Source: Dermatemys mawii
Lineage: Eukaryota; Chordata; Testudines; Dermatemydidae
Length of the DNA stretch: 64,000 nucleotides
Reading direction: 5' to 3'
Assembly: GCA_007922305.1 (NCBI GenBank)
Contig: ML677334.1
Span: forward strand, 20,248,126-20,312,125
Shown: positions 35,493-47,531 of the stretch, piece after piece
Layout: every line of letters begins with the position of its first letter
How positions within the stretch are numbered: position 1 is the stretch's first letter
The notes under the pieces: model-generated
The model's database searches: none
Told to the model about the DNA's origin: nothing
The model's input: only the letters and a program-made list of their open reading frames with translations
Position numbers and translations under genes: made by a program

Positions 35493-35700
35493 CTAACACC
35501 TTGAATTGTATTCTTTGACATCCTGGTAGTCAGTGTAGCTTGTGACAGTTAAAAGTAACCTGTTCCTATTTTAAGAAGCAAGCAGCTGCCTCCTGCAACT
35601 GCCTCAATCAATGATCAGTTTCACAGTATGCCCAATTAGGCAGCACATTATAATAGACTATCCAGGAGGTCACAAAGGCATGGCTGACTATGGTGAAGTT
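35493..35700 (-). pseudogene. ancient LINE RT C-terminal fossil (DYCN ... HWLP region)
   Basis: The plus strand reads ACACCTTGAATTGTATTCTT, GGTAGTCAGTGTAGCT and GACTATCCAGGAGGTCAC. On the minus strand the latter gives VTSWIVYYNVL (compare the TSRLDYCNALY block) and, about 42 codons later, LH*LPG (compare LHWLPV). These two blocks in that order mark the C-terminal part of L2/Rex-like LINE reverse transcriptases. The HWLP tryptophan is now a stop, and frame is lost between the blocks. It is older than the CR1 copies here. Confidence 0.65.
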
Positions 35701-38700
35701 TGTGTCTGAAATGAAGTAGCAGATTTTCTATATAAAGTGGAGAGGATTGTCATCACACCTGCTGTAATTATTGCAGAACAGTTACCGAGATATGCATATG
35801 CCAAATTTAACTGAATGGGTTCTTGTAGGCCAATTTAAGAGTTTTTGAAAAGTGTCCCATTGACTGAGATCCTCTATTTATCTACAGTGCTGGTACTGAT
35901 GCAAGTTTCTGCTCACTGTTAGGTCCCTGTGCCTCTCTGCAGAGATTGCCAACAAATGTACCAGTAATGGGTTTTTTTAAAAAAAGTGGGCACCTGTTAC
36001 TAATCAAAGGAATGTGATAAACAACTCATTTCATGTAGGCTGCCAAATACTAGTTACTATTAGGAATGGACAAACTAATTTAATTAAAAATCAATACATT
36101 CCATCTCTGTACACCAGAATTTTCTTCTCTCCAAACAGACTTTTGCTGAATCTTGGGAAAGATGGGTTCACCACAGATGCCTCCTATCTCACCATTAGAT
36201 GACAGAAATTAGACCTGCTGCTGTCTGGGCTTTCCTTCTGTTGAAGCCTCATTGGGCACAGCACTTTTATAAAAGACCCAAGTCTTGGGTTAACTGGTGT
36301 CTTCTGAGGAACACTGTATAGTCTACAGTATTTCTGTCCAGGAAGCCTCAGAAACACTTTATTCAGAGAGAACATCAGCAGACCCCAGTACCACAACCTG
36401 ATGCGGTGATGTGGAGAACCTGGGGGGAATGTCATACCCCTTACTTCTCTTTAACACTTCCCAGACCCAGAGACCCACAAGGAGATCATTGAGGCAGAGG
36501 GCAAAAAATGTTATCAATTTTCACACAACAAAGGTAGAGAGCAGAGAGAAACTCAGAAAGTTTGTTAAACTAAATAAAGATCCAAAATTAACAGAAATTC
36601 AGGATTTTTTGAGATTTGCTCATAATTAATCACTTACAACATGTCTGAGGTCTGAACTGATGACCAAGGTGTAAAAGATTTCAATAACTAGTAATCTCAG
36701 CCATCCCAATGTATCTCATCCAGGTATTTAAAGTGAACTGTACAGGTTTATACATTGAGAAGCTATAGATGGTATCTCAGATCTGTCTCAAGGCAGCCAG
36801 TAACCCATTTTACTGACACAGGTTATTTATTTTAAATCTGGATTATATGTGTGTGGTAGAGAGGGAAAACTGAGGTTTTTCCTTTCCCGTAAAGAGGGTT
36901 CCAGCATGTGAGTGGACAAAGATGAGTTGACATTACGTCAGTGGAAGTAAATAACCTCATTTCTGTGGAAAGGGTGCTGACAAGCAGTAATTTTTGGGAC
37001 GCCTCCAGCTAGTGTCCAGACACTGATTTTAGGGATTTAGGCAATATAAAAGTGATTATTAAAAAAGACGAAGAAAAGACATGTACATAACTGTGCCTGT
37101 AGTGTTTCTTAATAAATATTTTTTCTATTAAAGATTTCCAGAAACACTTGTACAGTTAAGCCTAGTACTGTGAAAGGAGCTAGTGTTTGGTTTTGGATAC
37201 ATTGTTCCAAATTTGTGTTTTGAGTCAAATTGAGCATGTTTCAGCTGCAAGTCTAGCCTGCTTGAAATATATATATAATATCATATACACGGCCTGAGTC
37301 TGGTGGACCTCATATAAACTTGGACTGAAAATATTGCATTTCAAATAACTCTTTGAGGCAGGAGCCTTGCTTTCCTACTTTTTCTGTAAGTCTCCTTAGA
37401 GATCATTGATTCTGCATAAAAATAAATAAGAAACATTAGATCCAGTCCTCCAAATCAGAGTCCTAAATATTCAGCCATCTCTCTCACCCAGTAATCCGGG
37501 CCTAGTGGCTTGCATTTCTCCTTCCACACCCAACTCTTTGTTATTTTAATATCAACCCTCATCCTAGTCCCTTGTCCTAGATATCTAGTCCTGTCATCCC
37601 AGTTTCCAGACTTTGATCGCTGGATAACACCCCATACCCGAGTTCTAGAAATTGAAAAGACACCTCCACCACAAAACTAAGTGTCGGACTTCCCGGAGGC
37701 ACCTCCCACCAAGGGACCTAAGTTCTGGCTATCCAAACACATATGAGAAAGTCATATTAAATTGCAGAGAGTGATTTCTTTTCTATGGGTTTTTCTAACC
37801 TTAGAAGTCTGTAGCAAGGATATAAAATTCTGTAGGATGGATAGAAAAACCTATAGAAAGGAAATCACTGTATGTTAAAAACTGTAGGTTTTTACAGTAA
37901 CTATTATGGAAACCTGTTGGTTTTCTCTCTTAAAAATCCTGACCCATGAGTGCAGGCTACCATCTGTATGCAAAATCAAAGGGAATATAGGAGCCTGAGT
38001 TCACTGGCTAGGCAACAAGACAGCTTTTCAATGCCTTCAGTCTCAAGGATCTCATCCTCTTACTGGAAACTTTGTATGTCATCTTAAAAGATTTGACTGT
38101 ATTTCTATACATAGTTTCCAGCATTACGTGGATCAATAGGAAGCCTGTTCTGAAAGCCAAACCCTTCTTTCTTTGCATGAGCAGGGTGTGTAAGCTTCAA
38201 ATTAATGGTCTGAAACTGTAAACTTACATCCTCAGTGACTGATATATATTTAACACACAAACCACTCGTGTATCTGCGCAGCTAAAGTAGGATGGAATAT
38301 CCACATGCAATGAGGAGATCTGTAATGTGACCATGAACACTGCTAAGAATTCAGTAATCAAACTTCATTATTCTAATGTACAGGAAGAAGAGAAGTGCCA
38401 ATATTACAACACAATGGGTTGTTGTTACTGTAATACATAGGGTTAGATTGATACTGTGTTAGTGTAAATGTGAAATCAACACATTTTTAACAATTATGAG
38501 GAACCTTCACAAACATCCCTGCTGACATAATTTTAGAAGGATGTATGTTATATTCATAGAAATCAAAGAATTTTAAAGATGTAAAATGTTGTCTCATCTT
38601 ATTCCTTACTTTAAAAAGCTGGGGAAGTACAGGACAAATTATTTCAAAAGGATCCTGTCATTATGTAATAGGCTCAAAATGTGGTCTACTATACAGTAGG

Positions 38701-38764
38701 AAAGGAAAGACCTTCTCGATTTTGATTACCTTGCCTTATGAGAGGTAGTTGCTTCTGGGAAAAA
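35701..38764. other. intronic DNA, nothing recognised
   Basis: About 3 kb without recognised features. It includes short AT-rich and purine-rich stretches. The longest open frames (70-85 codons near 36.2-36.6 kb) show no family resemblance. Confidence 0.5.
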
Positions 38765-38769
38765 TATGC

Positions 38770-39005
38770 ACAGGGTTAACAGTTGGACAATTGTGAGTTC
38801 TAATCTTGTGGCTGCCATAGATTTACTGCGTGACCCTAGGCATGTTACTTCATCTTTCTGACCATGTCCCCATCTGTAATCAAGTGAAATTGTGCTAGGA
38901 TAATACTTACCAGACCTACTTCAGAGGGGTGTAGTGAGAAATAATATCTTCACGACGGTTTGAATTTGTAAAGTATCATAAGTGCTAAGTATTATTATTT
39001 ATTTA
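38770..39005 (+). repeat. CORE/MIR-like tRNA SINE
   Basis: The order is GTGAGTTCTAATCTTGTGGC, ACTGCGTGACCCTAGGCATG, TTACTTCATCTTTCTGACCA, TGTCCCCATCTGTAATCAAG, GGATAATACTTACCAGACCT, GTAAAGTATCATAAGTGCTA and ATTATTATTTA. It follows the MIR/CORE-SINE layout from B box to 3' tail almost completely. Confidence 0.8.
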
Positions 39006-39914
39006 TTTTAGGGAGGTTGGGTTTTTTTTAACTCTACCACACTGGGAAATTAAAAGTAACAAAATGCTATTTGTTTTGTAGACCCTACAACAACTCAGTG
39101 ACTTGCTTAGCATTAGTTGACTAACAAACATTGTTTCCATCACTATGTTGATATTCAAGACTAGTCTAGCAGTGCACAACTGGATTTACTTAAAAAGAAC
39201 AGTAAAGGCTGAAGTTGTTAAATGCAGCCATAATAATTCCATCTCCATCTAAAACACAGGGAACAATTAAGTTTGCTAAGTGAAAAAAGAAAACATTGGT
39301 AGAAGAAAAAACATCATCTGCTTTCAAGGGAGAGTTTCAAACTATAGGAAGAAAAGAACAAATTTCAAACAAGTCTCGTAAAAATATTCCTGACAGTACC
39401 ATTTTTAAATTAATTTTATCATTTTAACATCAAGATTTGTGTGTATTTTAAAGGGGTTTTTTAATGAGAGCAAATTATATTTACACTTACTTGAAGGGCA
39501 CTTTCTACTGCTAGTGCTATGTAAAATGAGCTTAGTGTAAATGAAAATCAAGCTCTTTAAAGTTTAAGGAATTCACAAAGACTCAGGCACAAACTTAACT
39601 TGATTATTCTTGTGTGTAAAATTAAGCAGGTGTATAAATTATTGAAGGAGTGAGGCCTAATTGACCGCTACTTGCCCCTAGTTTCTGCTGCTACTCACTG
39701 AGTTTTTGCACACTGAGTCACTGAGATAAATTTTCTTTTGTTTGATTTTCTTCCCTAACTTCACACCTTAGATGAATTGTATGAGTCAGCTAATAACCGG
39801 TGTTCCTTCATTCCCTCAGGTTTAAGAATAGCAGCCATGTTAGTCTATATCTGTAAATAAAACAAGGAATACTTGTAGCACCTTAGAGACTAACCAGTTT
39901 ATTTCAGCATAAGC

Positions 39915-39942
39915 TTTCGTGGGCTATAGCCCACTTCATCGG
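39915..39942 (-). ncRNA. hammerhead-ribozyme-like core in Penelope terminal repeat (decayed)
   Basis: On the minus strand the order is CCGATGA, one A, a perfect 16-nt stem palindrome GTGGGCTATAGCCCAC (39919-39934), GAAA, then AGCTTATGCTG. This mirrors the hammerhead core CUGANGA - stem II - GAAA - short stem III (AGC..GCU). The core U4 is changed to C, and the base expected to precede cleavage is G, so this copy should not cleave. Penelope elements are known to carry minimal hammerheads in their flanking repeats. Stem I is not evident here, and an extra A precedes stem II. Confidence 0.55.
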
Positions 39943-40096
39943 ATGCATAGAATGGAACAAACAGGTAAGATGCATTTATACACGTAGAAAGAAAAGAAAA
40001 GTTGTAAATTATCATACCAATTCTAAGAAGCTGTTTAATTTGAGTGGGCCATTATCAGCAGAAGAAAAAAAAATCACATCAGCCACACCATCAGAG

Positions 40097-40290
40097 GCTC
40101 ATTCACCTGCACATCTACCAATGTGATATATGACATCATGTACCAGCAATGCTCCTCTGCTATGAACATTGGGCAGACTGGACAGTCTCTACGCAAAAGA
40201 ATAAATGGACACAAATCTGGCATCAGGAATCATAACATTCAAAGAACAGCAGGAAACACTTCAATCTCCCTGGCCATTCTATTAAAGACT
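40097..40290 (+). pseudogene. GIY-YIG endonuclease domain remnant of Penelope-like element
   Basis: The plus frame reads STNVIYDIMYQQCSSAMNIG then QTGQSLRKRINGHKSGI. This matches the Penelope C-terminal GIY-YIG endonuclease pattern: Cys-rich lead, YIGxTGQ, L..R...H. The tyrosine expected before IG is replaced by asparagine, the second half is shortened, and stops follow. The upstream telomerase-like reverse transcriptase is absent. Confidence 0.8.
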
Positions 40291-41234
40291 TGAAGGTGTC
40301 AATTTTAGATCAGAAAAACTTCCAAAACAGACTCCAATGAGAAACTGAGGAACTGGAATTAATCTGCAAATTGGACACTGTCAACCAAGGGTTAAACAGG
40401 GACTATGCGTGGCTGTGCCATAACACTAATTGAATGCATTTTCCTAGTTAAGTCTCTTTCACAGATTCTTATCAACAGTTAGACATTTTCACTACAAAAG
40501 GGTTTTTTTTTTATCCTGCTGCTAATGGCCCATCCAAATTAAACAGCCTCTTAGAATTGGTATGGTAATTTACAACTTTTTTTTTTTCTTTCTGTGTGTA
40601 TAAATGCATTTTACCTCTGTTTGTCTGGTGCAATTTCTACACTTAGCCAAGCATAGTATTATGGAGCAGAAAAAGGCAGAAACTTCACAACCATTCCTTT
40701 TTCAATTTCAGTTTGACAATGAGTTTCACACAACTTCAAATTAAATTTAACGCACCTGCAAAAAACTGCCTTTTGCTCTGTAGGGGAGAAAAATACAAAA
40801 TGTGGGTGAAAGTAACAAGTCTTTTACTTTTTTATGAATCTTCAATAAACATGATTTTTTTTCTTTCTGCTGGGAACACCAACAGTCTGAATATTTTTAT
40901 ACAGCTCTCTACATCTGATTTGTCATTCCAGGAATTTTCCTACTGCTAAAATCATGCTTATAGGTCTTTAGTTACCTGCCTGGGGCTTATTTGCAAAAAT
41001 TTGTCTTCACATGCACAATTATTTTAATCAAATTTTTACTTTATTTTATTAAAATAAGTAATATGCTAAGGTATATTTGTAGTTAGATTGTTTTAGAGCT
41101 GTAGGTTAATAACCCCTATACTGCGATGCTACAGAGTAATTTTCCAAAGCACTGTAGTAACGTTACTGTAAGCCAAAGTATTTTGAGACTATTACTATAG
41201 AATACTCTACAATTTAATAAGGAAATGTAAAGAT

Positions 41235-41835
41235 TTAGAACATAAGAACGGCCATACTGGGTCAAACCAATGGTCCATCTAGGCCAATATCCCGCCTTCC
41301 ACCAGTGGCCAATTCCAGGTGCTTCAGTGAGTATGAACAGAAAAGGGCAATTATCAAATGATCCATTCCCTGTTGTCCATTCCCAGCTTTTGGCAGTCAG
41401 AGGCTAGGGACACCCAGAGCATGGGGTTGCATCCCTGATCATCTTCGCTAATAACCATTGATGGACCTATCCAGGAACTTGCCTAATTCTTTTTTGAACC
41501 CTGTTACAGTCTTGGCCTTCACAATGTCCCCTGCAACAAGTTCCACAGGTTGACTCTGCGTTGCATGAAGTACTTCCTTTTGTTTGTTTTAAACCTGCTG
41601 TTTATTAATTTCATTGGGTGACTCCTGGTTCTTGTGTTATGCGAAGAAGTAAAGAACACTTCCCCTTATTCACCTTTTCAACACCAGTCATATTTTTATA
41701 GACCTCTTTCATATCGCCCCCTTCCTCTCTTTTCCAAGCTGAGAAGTCCCAGTTTTTTTAATCTCTCCTCATGGGGAAGCTGTCCCATTCCCCTAATCAT
41801 TTTTGTTGCCCTTTTCAATTCTAATATTAATAGTG
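41235..41835 (-). mobile_element. CR1 LINE, 5'-truncated, ~600 bp
   Basis: The plus strand begins AGAACATAAGAACGGCCATA and runs through the whole CR1 3' region: CATTGATGGACCTATCCAGG, TTTTTTGAACCCTGTTACAG, CCACAGGTTGACTCTGCGTT, AAACCTGCTGTTTATTAATT and CATGGGGAAGCTGTCCCATT. It is colinear with, and inverted relative to, the copy ending at 56.79 kb. It contains the 3' end of ORF2 and the 3' UTR only, and is moderately diverged. Confidence 0.95.
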
Positions 41836-42419
41836 AGTACTCTTAAAAAATTAAGTACCATTCTTTATAGGACTATATTTTAATCAAATGTCAAATATTC
41901 AACTTAATGAGCCAAACAGTGACAACCTAAGCAAAACAAATGGTAAATGATAACCCATTATTAAAATGATGATTGCATGTGTATATTTCATTATTATTAT
42001 GGCCGATAGTGGTTCCTATTTGTTATGCTTTAGTTGGTGTACTTATCTAATGTATCAAAGTAGCTTCTCTGATTTGTAGTAGTACAGATATTGGAAGAGT
42101 TTTATGACACTACAAGTTACTACGTGAGTGTGAGAATGTTTTGGACTTCAGTTTCCAGGAATACGATACATCCCTGTACTTCTCATTTCTGCTTGGTAGC
42201 CATTTGCCCAGGTCCACGTTAAAAGGCTGATCAAGGTGGGATCTCTCAAATAGTTATGAGAATGAGAAAGCATTGAGTTATTTATAGCATAAATTGTCTT
42301 TTTGGGGGAATATATTTAATTGATTTAGTTGTAGGTTGGGACTGTAAAACAGAACTGCTAATACTTGGAGTATATAGTACCAAACAAATGTATCTGTGCA
42401 GTCATGTTCTTTAGATTTT

Positions 42420-42520
42420 TGTATTTATTATTGTAATTATTTATATAGCACCCAAAATGTGTGATATACTTTACAAACATATATCCCTGACCAGAATATC
42501 TTGCAATCTAATAGCCAAGT
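42420..42520 (-). repeat. SINE 3' domain, reverse
   Basis: The plus strand reads TTTATTATTGTAATTATTTA, TATAGCACCCAAAATGTGTG, ACTTTACAAACATATATCCC and TCTTGCAATCTAATAG. This is the reverse complement of the GATTGTAAGCTCTT - TTTGTAAAG - GTGCTATATAAATAATA tail of sauropsid SINEs. Confidence 0.6.
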
Positions 42521-42539
42521 CCTACAAAGAAGTAATATG

Positions 42540-42660
42540 AGTTATAGAGTGAAATCCTGGACCCACTGAGTTCAAATGGGAGTTTTGCCATTGACTTCAA
42601 TGAAGCCAAGATATTTCACTCTTTCTCAGTGTTTACTTCCATTGAAGTGGACTAGATAGC
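42540..42660. repeat. 'CCATTGACTTCAATG' palindromic repeat copy
   Basis: It has GAGTGAAATCCTGGACCCAC, then CAAATGGGAGTTTTGCCATT, GACTTCAATGAAGCCAAGAT and TTTCACTC. The outer GAGTGAAAT and ATTTCACTC are inverted, and the inner GGGAG/CATTGACTTCAATG is palindromic. This is the clearest copy of a dispersed family in this window. Confidence 0.7.
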
Positions 42661-45600
42661 ACTGACAGGGATTCCTCACAGTAATAAGCATTATTCCTTA
42701 TTAAGGTCTCTTAATAGACCACATAGAGTTGGGTGGAATTAAGGGTGAGGGAGAGGAATCGAAATGCAGCACGTCATCTCTGGGGGGAGAAATGGAATTG
42801 AAGTGCATCATGTTTGCATGTTGCTTTCAGAACAAGTCCCACACATACTGTTGTGTCTTGGCAGGAAAACGTTGTCACCATTGGCATTTTTCTAATTAAA
42901 GATTTTAATTGCAATCCCTATGAGGAATAATGTACAGCTGGTGCTGGCTGCTCTGAAGTGGTGATTTAAAGAATGAGTTTACAAAACTTCCCCCCTTTTG
43001 GCTAGAATATTATTCATAATGTTACAACAAATCTCTGATGCCGTTACGTTGATTGTACTAATTGCCTCAGCCACATTTGAAGCCAGCTTTCAGAGGTGGT
43101 GTTCTGTACTGTCTAAAACTATTTTAGTCCCAAAAACTCAGTCATGCTCTAACGTCTGATAATCATGATAATATTAGACCAGATTGTGCTTGAACCTAAT
43201 ACTTTCACTCAGCAGAGTGAGACCTCGCAGCTGCATTAGTGCTTCTCCTGGATCTTGGGTCTTGATGAAAGAGGGGAAATAGTAGCTGCACACATCCCGT
43301 GAGTAGGTGGGCAAGGGAGGCAATGCTGGAGCCTGGGATCTTGATTCCCCAGAAGATCTGAGGCAATGCGGAAAAGGGCTGCAACAAATTCCTTCCCTCA
43401 CCCAAAGCAAGGGAAGTGCAGAGGCCTTAGGCAAAGGCTCAGTCTAACTCCAAATTATTATCCTTCTGATTCTCTTTTGGGAAACAATCTTCTTTCTCAA
43501 GCAATCCAGTTGTGCCACATCCCTGTTACAAGCTCATAATCTACACATATCAAATCAGTCAAATGATACTGAACTGGCATCATCGACAGACTTTATGGGA
43601 AGGCTGCTTATTTACCACAAGCAGCGTTGCATAAGCATGAATGTCTTTAGCGTAGACATATGTGGCATCCAAGTAGAGGGTTCTGTTGTGTTCCTCATTC
43701 AGTTTCCTTCTTTTTGATAAAATAGTGGAATTTTACTGGTAGTGGCTGTGAGCTGAGACTAACAATTCTTACATACTCGAGATGGAAAGGTCCAACCACC
43801 AAACCATACAAATGTTCAGCAACAGCCTGGACACTGAAATGGAGAAACGTGACTACATACAGAACAACTAGACTGGAGCCTGGATTTATTGGTGAATACA
43901 GCTATTGTACATTTTAAAAGCTTTATTGACCGACTGAAGCTTTTCCTTGCCCCCCATCAATTATATATTTTCTCAAAAGTAAAAATGCTGCCTGGAAAAG
44001 TGAAACAAATCATTAGAATTCTGGAAAGATTTTACATTGAAGAAGCTTTGAGAGGACATGCAAAATATTGTGAATAAGGTTCTAATATGTGTGTTCTGGG
44101 TCTGAGTTTGGTATTACTGGATGAACAAACAGAAAATCAAAGAAAGTGAAATTGTGCACTGCTGCTAAGGTTAAAGCAGTGGCACCAGAATTTATATTAT
44201 ACCATATATTATGCTTTGCTTCTTAAACAGGTTTATATTTTTACATTGCTGTGCACTTTACAGCAGCATAAGCTTTAATTCTTACTTTAAATTTGTGATT
44301 TCACAGATCTCTCTGTGTGCATGTAAATACTCTCAATAAAGTAAACACATACAATGTGGGTCTGCAGTTAAGAAAGGAGTTGGTTTCCTCAGTGGAAATA
44401 TGTGTACTGGACATAGAAAGAGCTACATTTCAGCACACACATCTCATTTAACACTTCAAACTGTCTTGCATATACAGGCTAGAATCCAATAACATTAGGA
44501 AAGCCTCAGTGGATAGTAATCTGGGACACAAAAACCTAAAGTCATAATTCAACACAATTGATAGTCTCTACTTACTGCAGTCTTGGGGCTAAATTATGAT
44601 GGAAACTAAATTAACTGTCTTTTGCTGAGAGGGTGGTTCCTTTCAGATCAAGGTTAAGGTCATTGGTGGGGCAGCATGGCTATGTGGTTATATGCAACCT
44701 ATTTTACTAGTTCAAAAAGGAGTTCAGCTTTAGTGCTGTCAGGCTTGACACATGCAGAATCATACATCCAGAAACATTAAAGTCTATCAACCGACCACAT
44801 TTGCCACCAGACAATACTAGCTTAGACTTGCAAACACAAGCATTTTTCCCCGCTTGCTATCTTTTCCCCCTTTCTGTGAAGCCAATTGCTTTGATTTCCC
44901 TCTGCTTCTCTCCCTGAGCAAAGCAGTACAATAAAACTGTTTTTAGACTCATTGATTGTGTAGGAGAGAAATCATTTACAAACCTTAATCAAGGTAACTT
45001 GGTGTTGGAAGAAACAACTGTTAAGTATGTTGTACTGAATTCTCCCTTCACCTCCAGGGTATTTTACTGTGAATTTCACTGGTATTGCAAGCTGACCTTA
45101 AGTTAGAGGTCCCCTTACTGCAGAAAAAGCTCTAATTGATACTATGTATGCAAAACAAAACATGTACAAGATAAAAATTGCTTATTAATCTGGACAAAAG
45201 CTAATTGAAAGTGTCATTTCTTGCTGAGAAAACAGGTTTTCTTGGCAAAGTCACTTATTGATGGTTTTAGCAGAATCTTCTGCCTTTTGATACGTAGTTA
45301 GTTTAGGAAGAAGCAGTGCTGGTTTTCCAGTCCATTTCAGGATCTGACAATGCCCAAGGGAAGGGATGCATCAGTTTTAAGGAATCCCTCACACCCCACG
45401 AATTTTGGAAAGCTTACATGTATAAATTGTGTCTGCTGTTGAGAGGCAAAATGTTCTTCTCAGAATCGGCTTTTAGCCCTTTCTCATTATGGTAAGCTTG
45501 TGTACCGTATTATGCTCCCTTCCCCCCTCCCACCCCGTGCATTCTCATGAGGGAGGGGGTTTGGTGTAATTTATGCTCATCTTGTGAGAACTTAGGTATC

Positions 45601-47169
45601 AATTGCTTTTTTAAATATTTTTCCCAATTTGTGTGCTGCGCACCAGCTAAAAGAACTAGGCCCCATTTGTTTTGGTTTTTTTAGCCAGTTTCAAGAGGTC
45701 GCCACCAGATCACTAGGGTTTTGTTGCTGGGAAGGAGAAAAAGATCTAGCACCCCGGGGAGACATGGCAGATCCCGCCTGCTGCATATCATTCACCTTGA
45801 CTCTCCTGTCTTCTGGGAATTTTCCTTGTATTCCTGGCCTACCCATCCATTCTGACCACCTTTCTCCTGTCACAAGTTCTTGACTCCTTCTGAGGCTGGG
45901 GACCAACAGGGAAGAAGTCTTGCAATTCTGGTGGGAGGGCTGATGAGAAGAGCTGGGAGGAGTGTTTGAAGGAAAGAGAGCAAGAGAGCTGGAATGGAAA
46001 GAGGAGTGGGGTTTGTGCAGAAGAAAGAGGAAGAGAAGGACTGGAATAGTACTGGCTCTTTTCCCAGCCTCACACAAGATATTTTGGGGGTGAATATGTA
46101 ACTTCTTCATGTTTTTAAAAGCTAAAAGTGTTTTAGATATGTAACATTTCTATTTAACCCTGGAGGAACATATTCTCAGTACCCGTAAGAGATATAAAAT
46201 TTATTGAGAACTCTCAACAGATAGATATTTTCCTGCACAAAAATTGGGATTTGGAATTGGTTTTCAAATTTTACAGCTCATGAGAAAGCAAAGCACAGGA
46301 ATGTCACTAATCCATTTTATGAGGTGCCCATCTCTGCAGTGCCAAGAGAAAGGCTGCTGTAGTTAACAAAGAGCGAGCCCTAATGCATACCTATATGACA
46401 ACAGTCAAAAAGAACTGGTAGTCCAAGTCATTAGTGTAGCTAATCTCTATTCCTTATTTCCACTCTCTCCCTGCTATCTGGGGGGACACAGAGCACAGTT
46501 TAAAACAGAAAGCTGTCTTTCAGATTCTTTTGTTGCACACACCAAGGGGACAACCTAAAATGCCTTTGAAGTTTTCTGCATTGTTACCAAGATTATTTCC
46601 ACTCTGGATCTTTGATTTCCTGCTGCCCTTTTCCAGAGAAGTCCCTAAGTCCAGTAATACTCTTGAATACTGAGACTCAAATAGATTATGTCAGCTGGAG
46701 CCGTTTATGTGAATTGGTGTTACCTGGAGGATATCCATATTAGTAGATTGCAGGAAAAAGTGCTTCCTAATGGACAATTTGGACCCGAGTTAATATTTGC
46801 AGAGAAAAGAAAGTATTTATTAGTGCAATGATGTGCTGATAAGTTAGGGTTTGATTTAGGCAGTTCATTCTTCTGGCTGGTTGTCTTAAATATGCACCAT
46901 CTGAAGTACAAGGCCGCCATGTACCCAACAAGCACACACTTGCCCCAAGTCATCCTCCTCCTCTGAGTACTGTTCTTGACGGTCAGTGGCTTATTAATGT
47001 CTGCAATTCATCTCTCCTGTCTTTTGTAGGAATTTTAAATATGATGCAGTTCCCTCCTATTCAGCCTCTGACCTTGCTTTGTCATTTGAATGACTTGGGG
47101 GCCTAAAAATCTTCAAGTTGCTCATTCAGCGAGAACTTTTCCTCTGAGATAATTTCAAGTCTGACTAAA
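42661..47169. other. intronic DNA, nothing recognised
   Basis: About 4.5 kb with no recognised gene or mobile element. A pyrimidine/purine-asymmetric stretch near 45.7-46.07 kb gives a 139-codon minus-strand open frame rich in Ser and Pro, judged compositional. Short GC-richer runs near 45.52 kb have no assignment. Confidence 0.5.
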
Positions 47170-47300
47170 GGCTACAGGCCTAATCCTGTAGCTCTTCTTC
47201 AAGTGAGTAACCCTGGTGAGTAGTCTCAGGTGAGTAGTCTCACTGAGTTCAGTAGGGACTGCTCACATCAGAGAGAGCAGAAGGATCAAGTCGTAAGTGT
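47170..47300. repeat. dispersed palindromic repeat (CACTGAGTTCAGTAGGGAC type)
   Basis: The phrases GGCCTAATCCTGTAGCTCTT, GTCTCACTGAGTTCAGTAGG and GAAGGATCAAGTC match the family at 42.54 and 57.0 kb. A 13-bp GTGAGTAGTCTCA repeat is duplicated in tandem inside it. Confidence 0.5.
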
Positions 47301-47531
47301 GAAGGACATAACAAACAATGGAGGACTATAGAAATAGCTCAGGTTCTTATGGCATCACACCTACTTATCTGCTTCATTCCACAGTATTTCCCATTTATGT
47401 CCTTCCCTATCTTTTCTACTGCTGAGTACAGTATAGGGTTTCCTCTCTCTCTATTCTGTTTAGTCCCTATTCTGTTTAGTCTCTTGTATCTGAGCACTTT
47501 GTGTTAATCCCTTCAGCCTATCCCATAAAGG

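Larger units (their letters stand above)
39825..40625 (-). mobile_element. Penelope-like element, family A copy 2, with inverted flanks
   Basis: The left part (39825-40075) has AGCAGCCATGTTAGTCTAT, TAGCACCTTAGAGACTAACC, CAGCATAAGCTTTCGTGGGC and GGATGCATAGAATGGAACA, the terminal repeat of a vertebrate Penelope family. A GIY-YIG endonuclease fossil follows on the plus strand. Then comes an inverted copy (40499-40622) of the segment 39963-40075. Inverted partial repeats around a truncated body are a known Penelope insertion structure. Strand is given for the terminal repeat carrying the hammerhead-like motif; the coding remnant reads on +. Confidence 0.85.

Noticed and set aside
36411..36629. 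72-codon basic frame that looked protein-like
   Set aside because: No recognisable domain, no splice sites of quality around it, AT-rich intronic context.
45691..46110. 139-codon minus-strand Ser/Pro-rich frame
   Set aside because: Comes from a purine-rich strand asymmetry; no domain, no splice context, overlapped by another frame.
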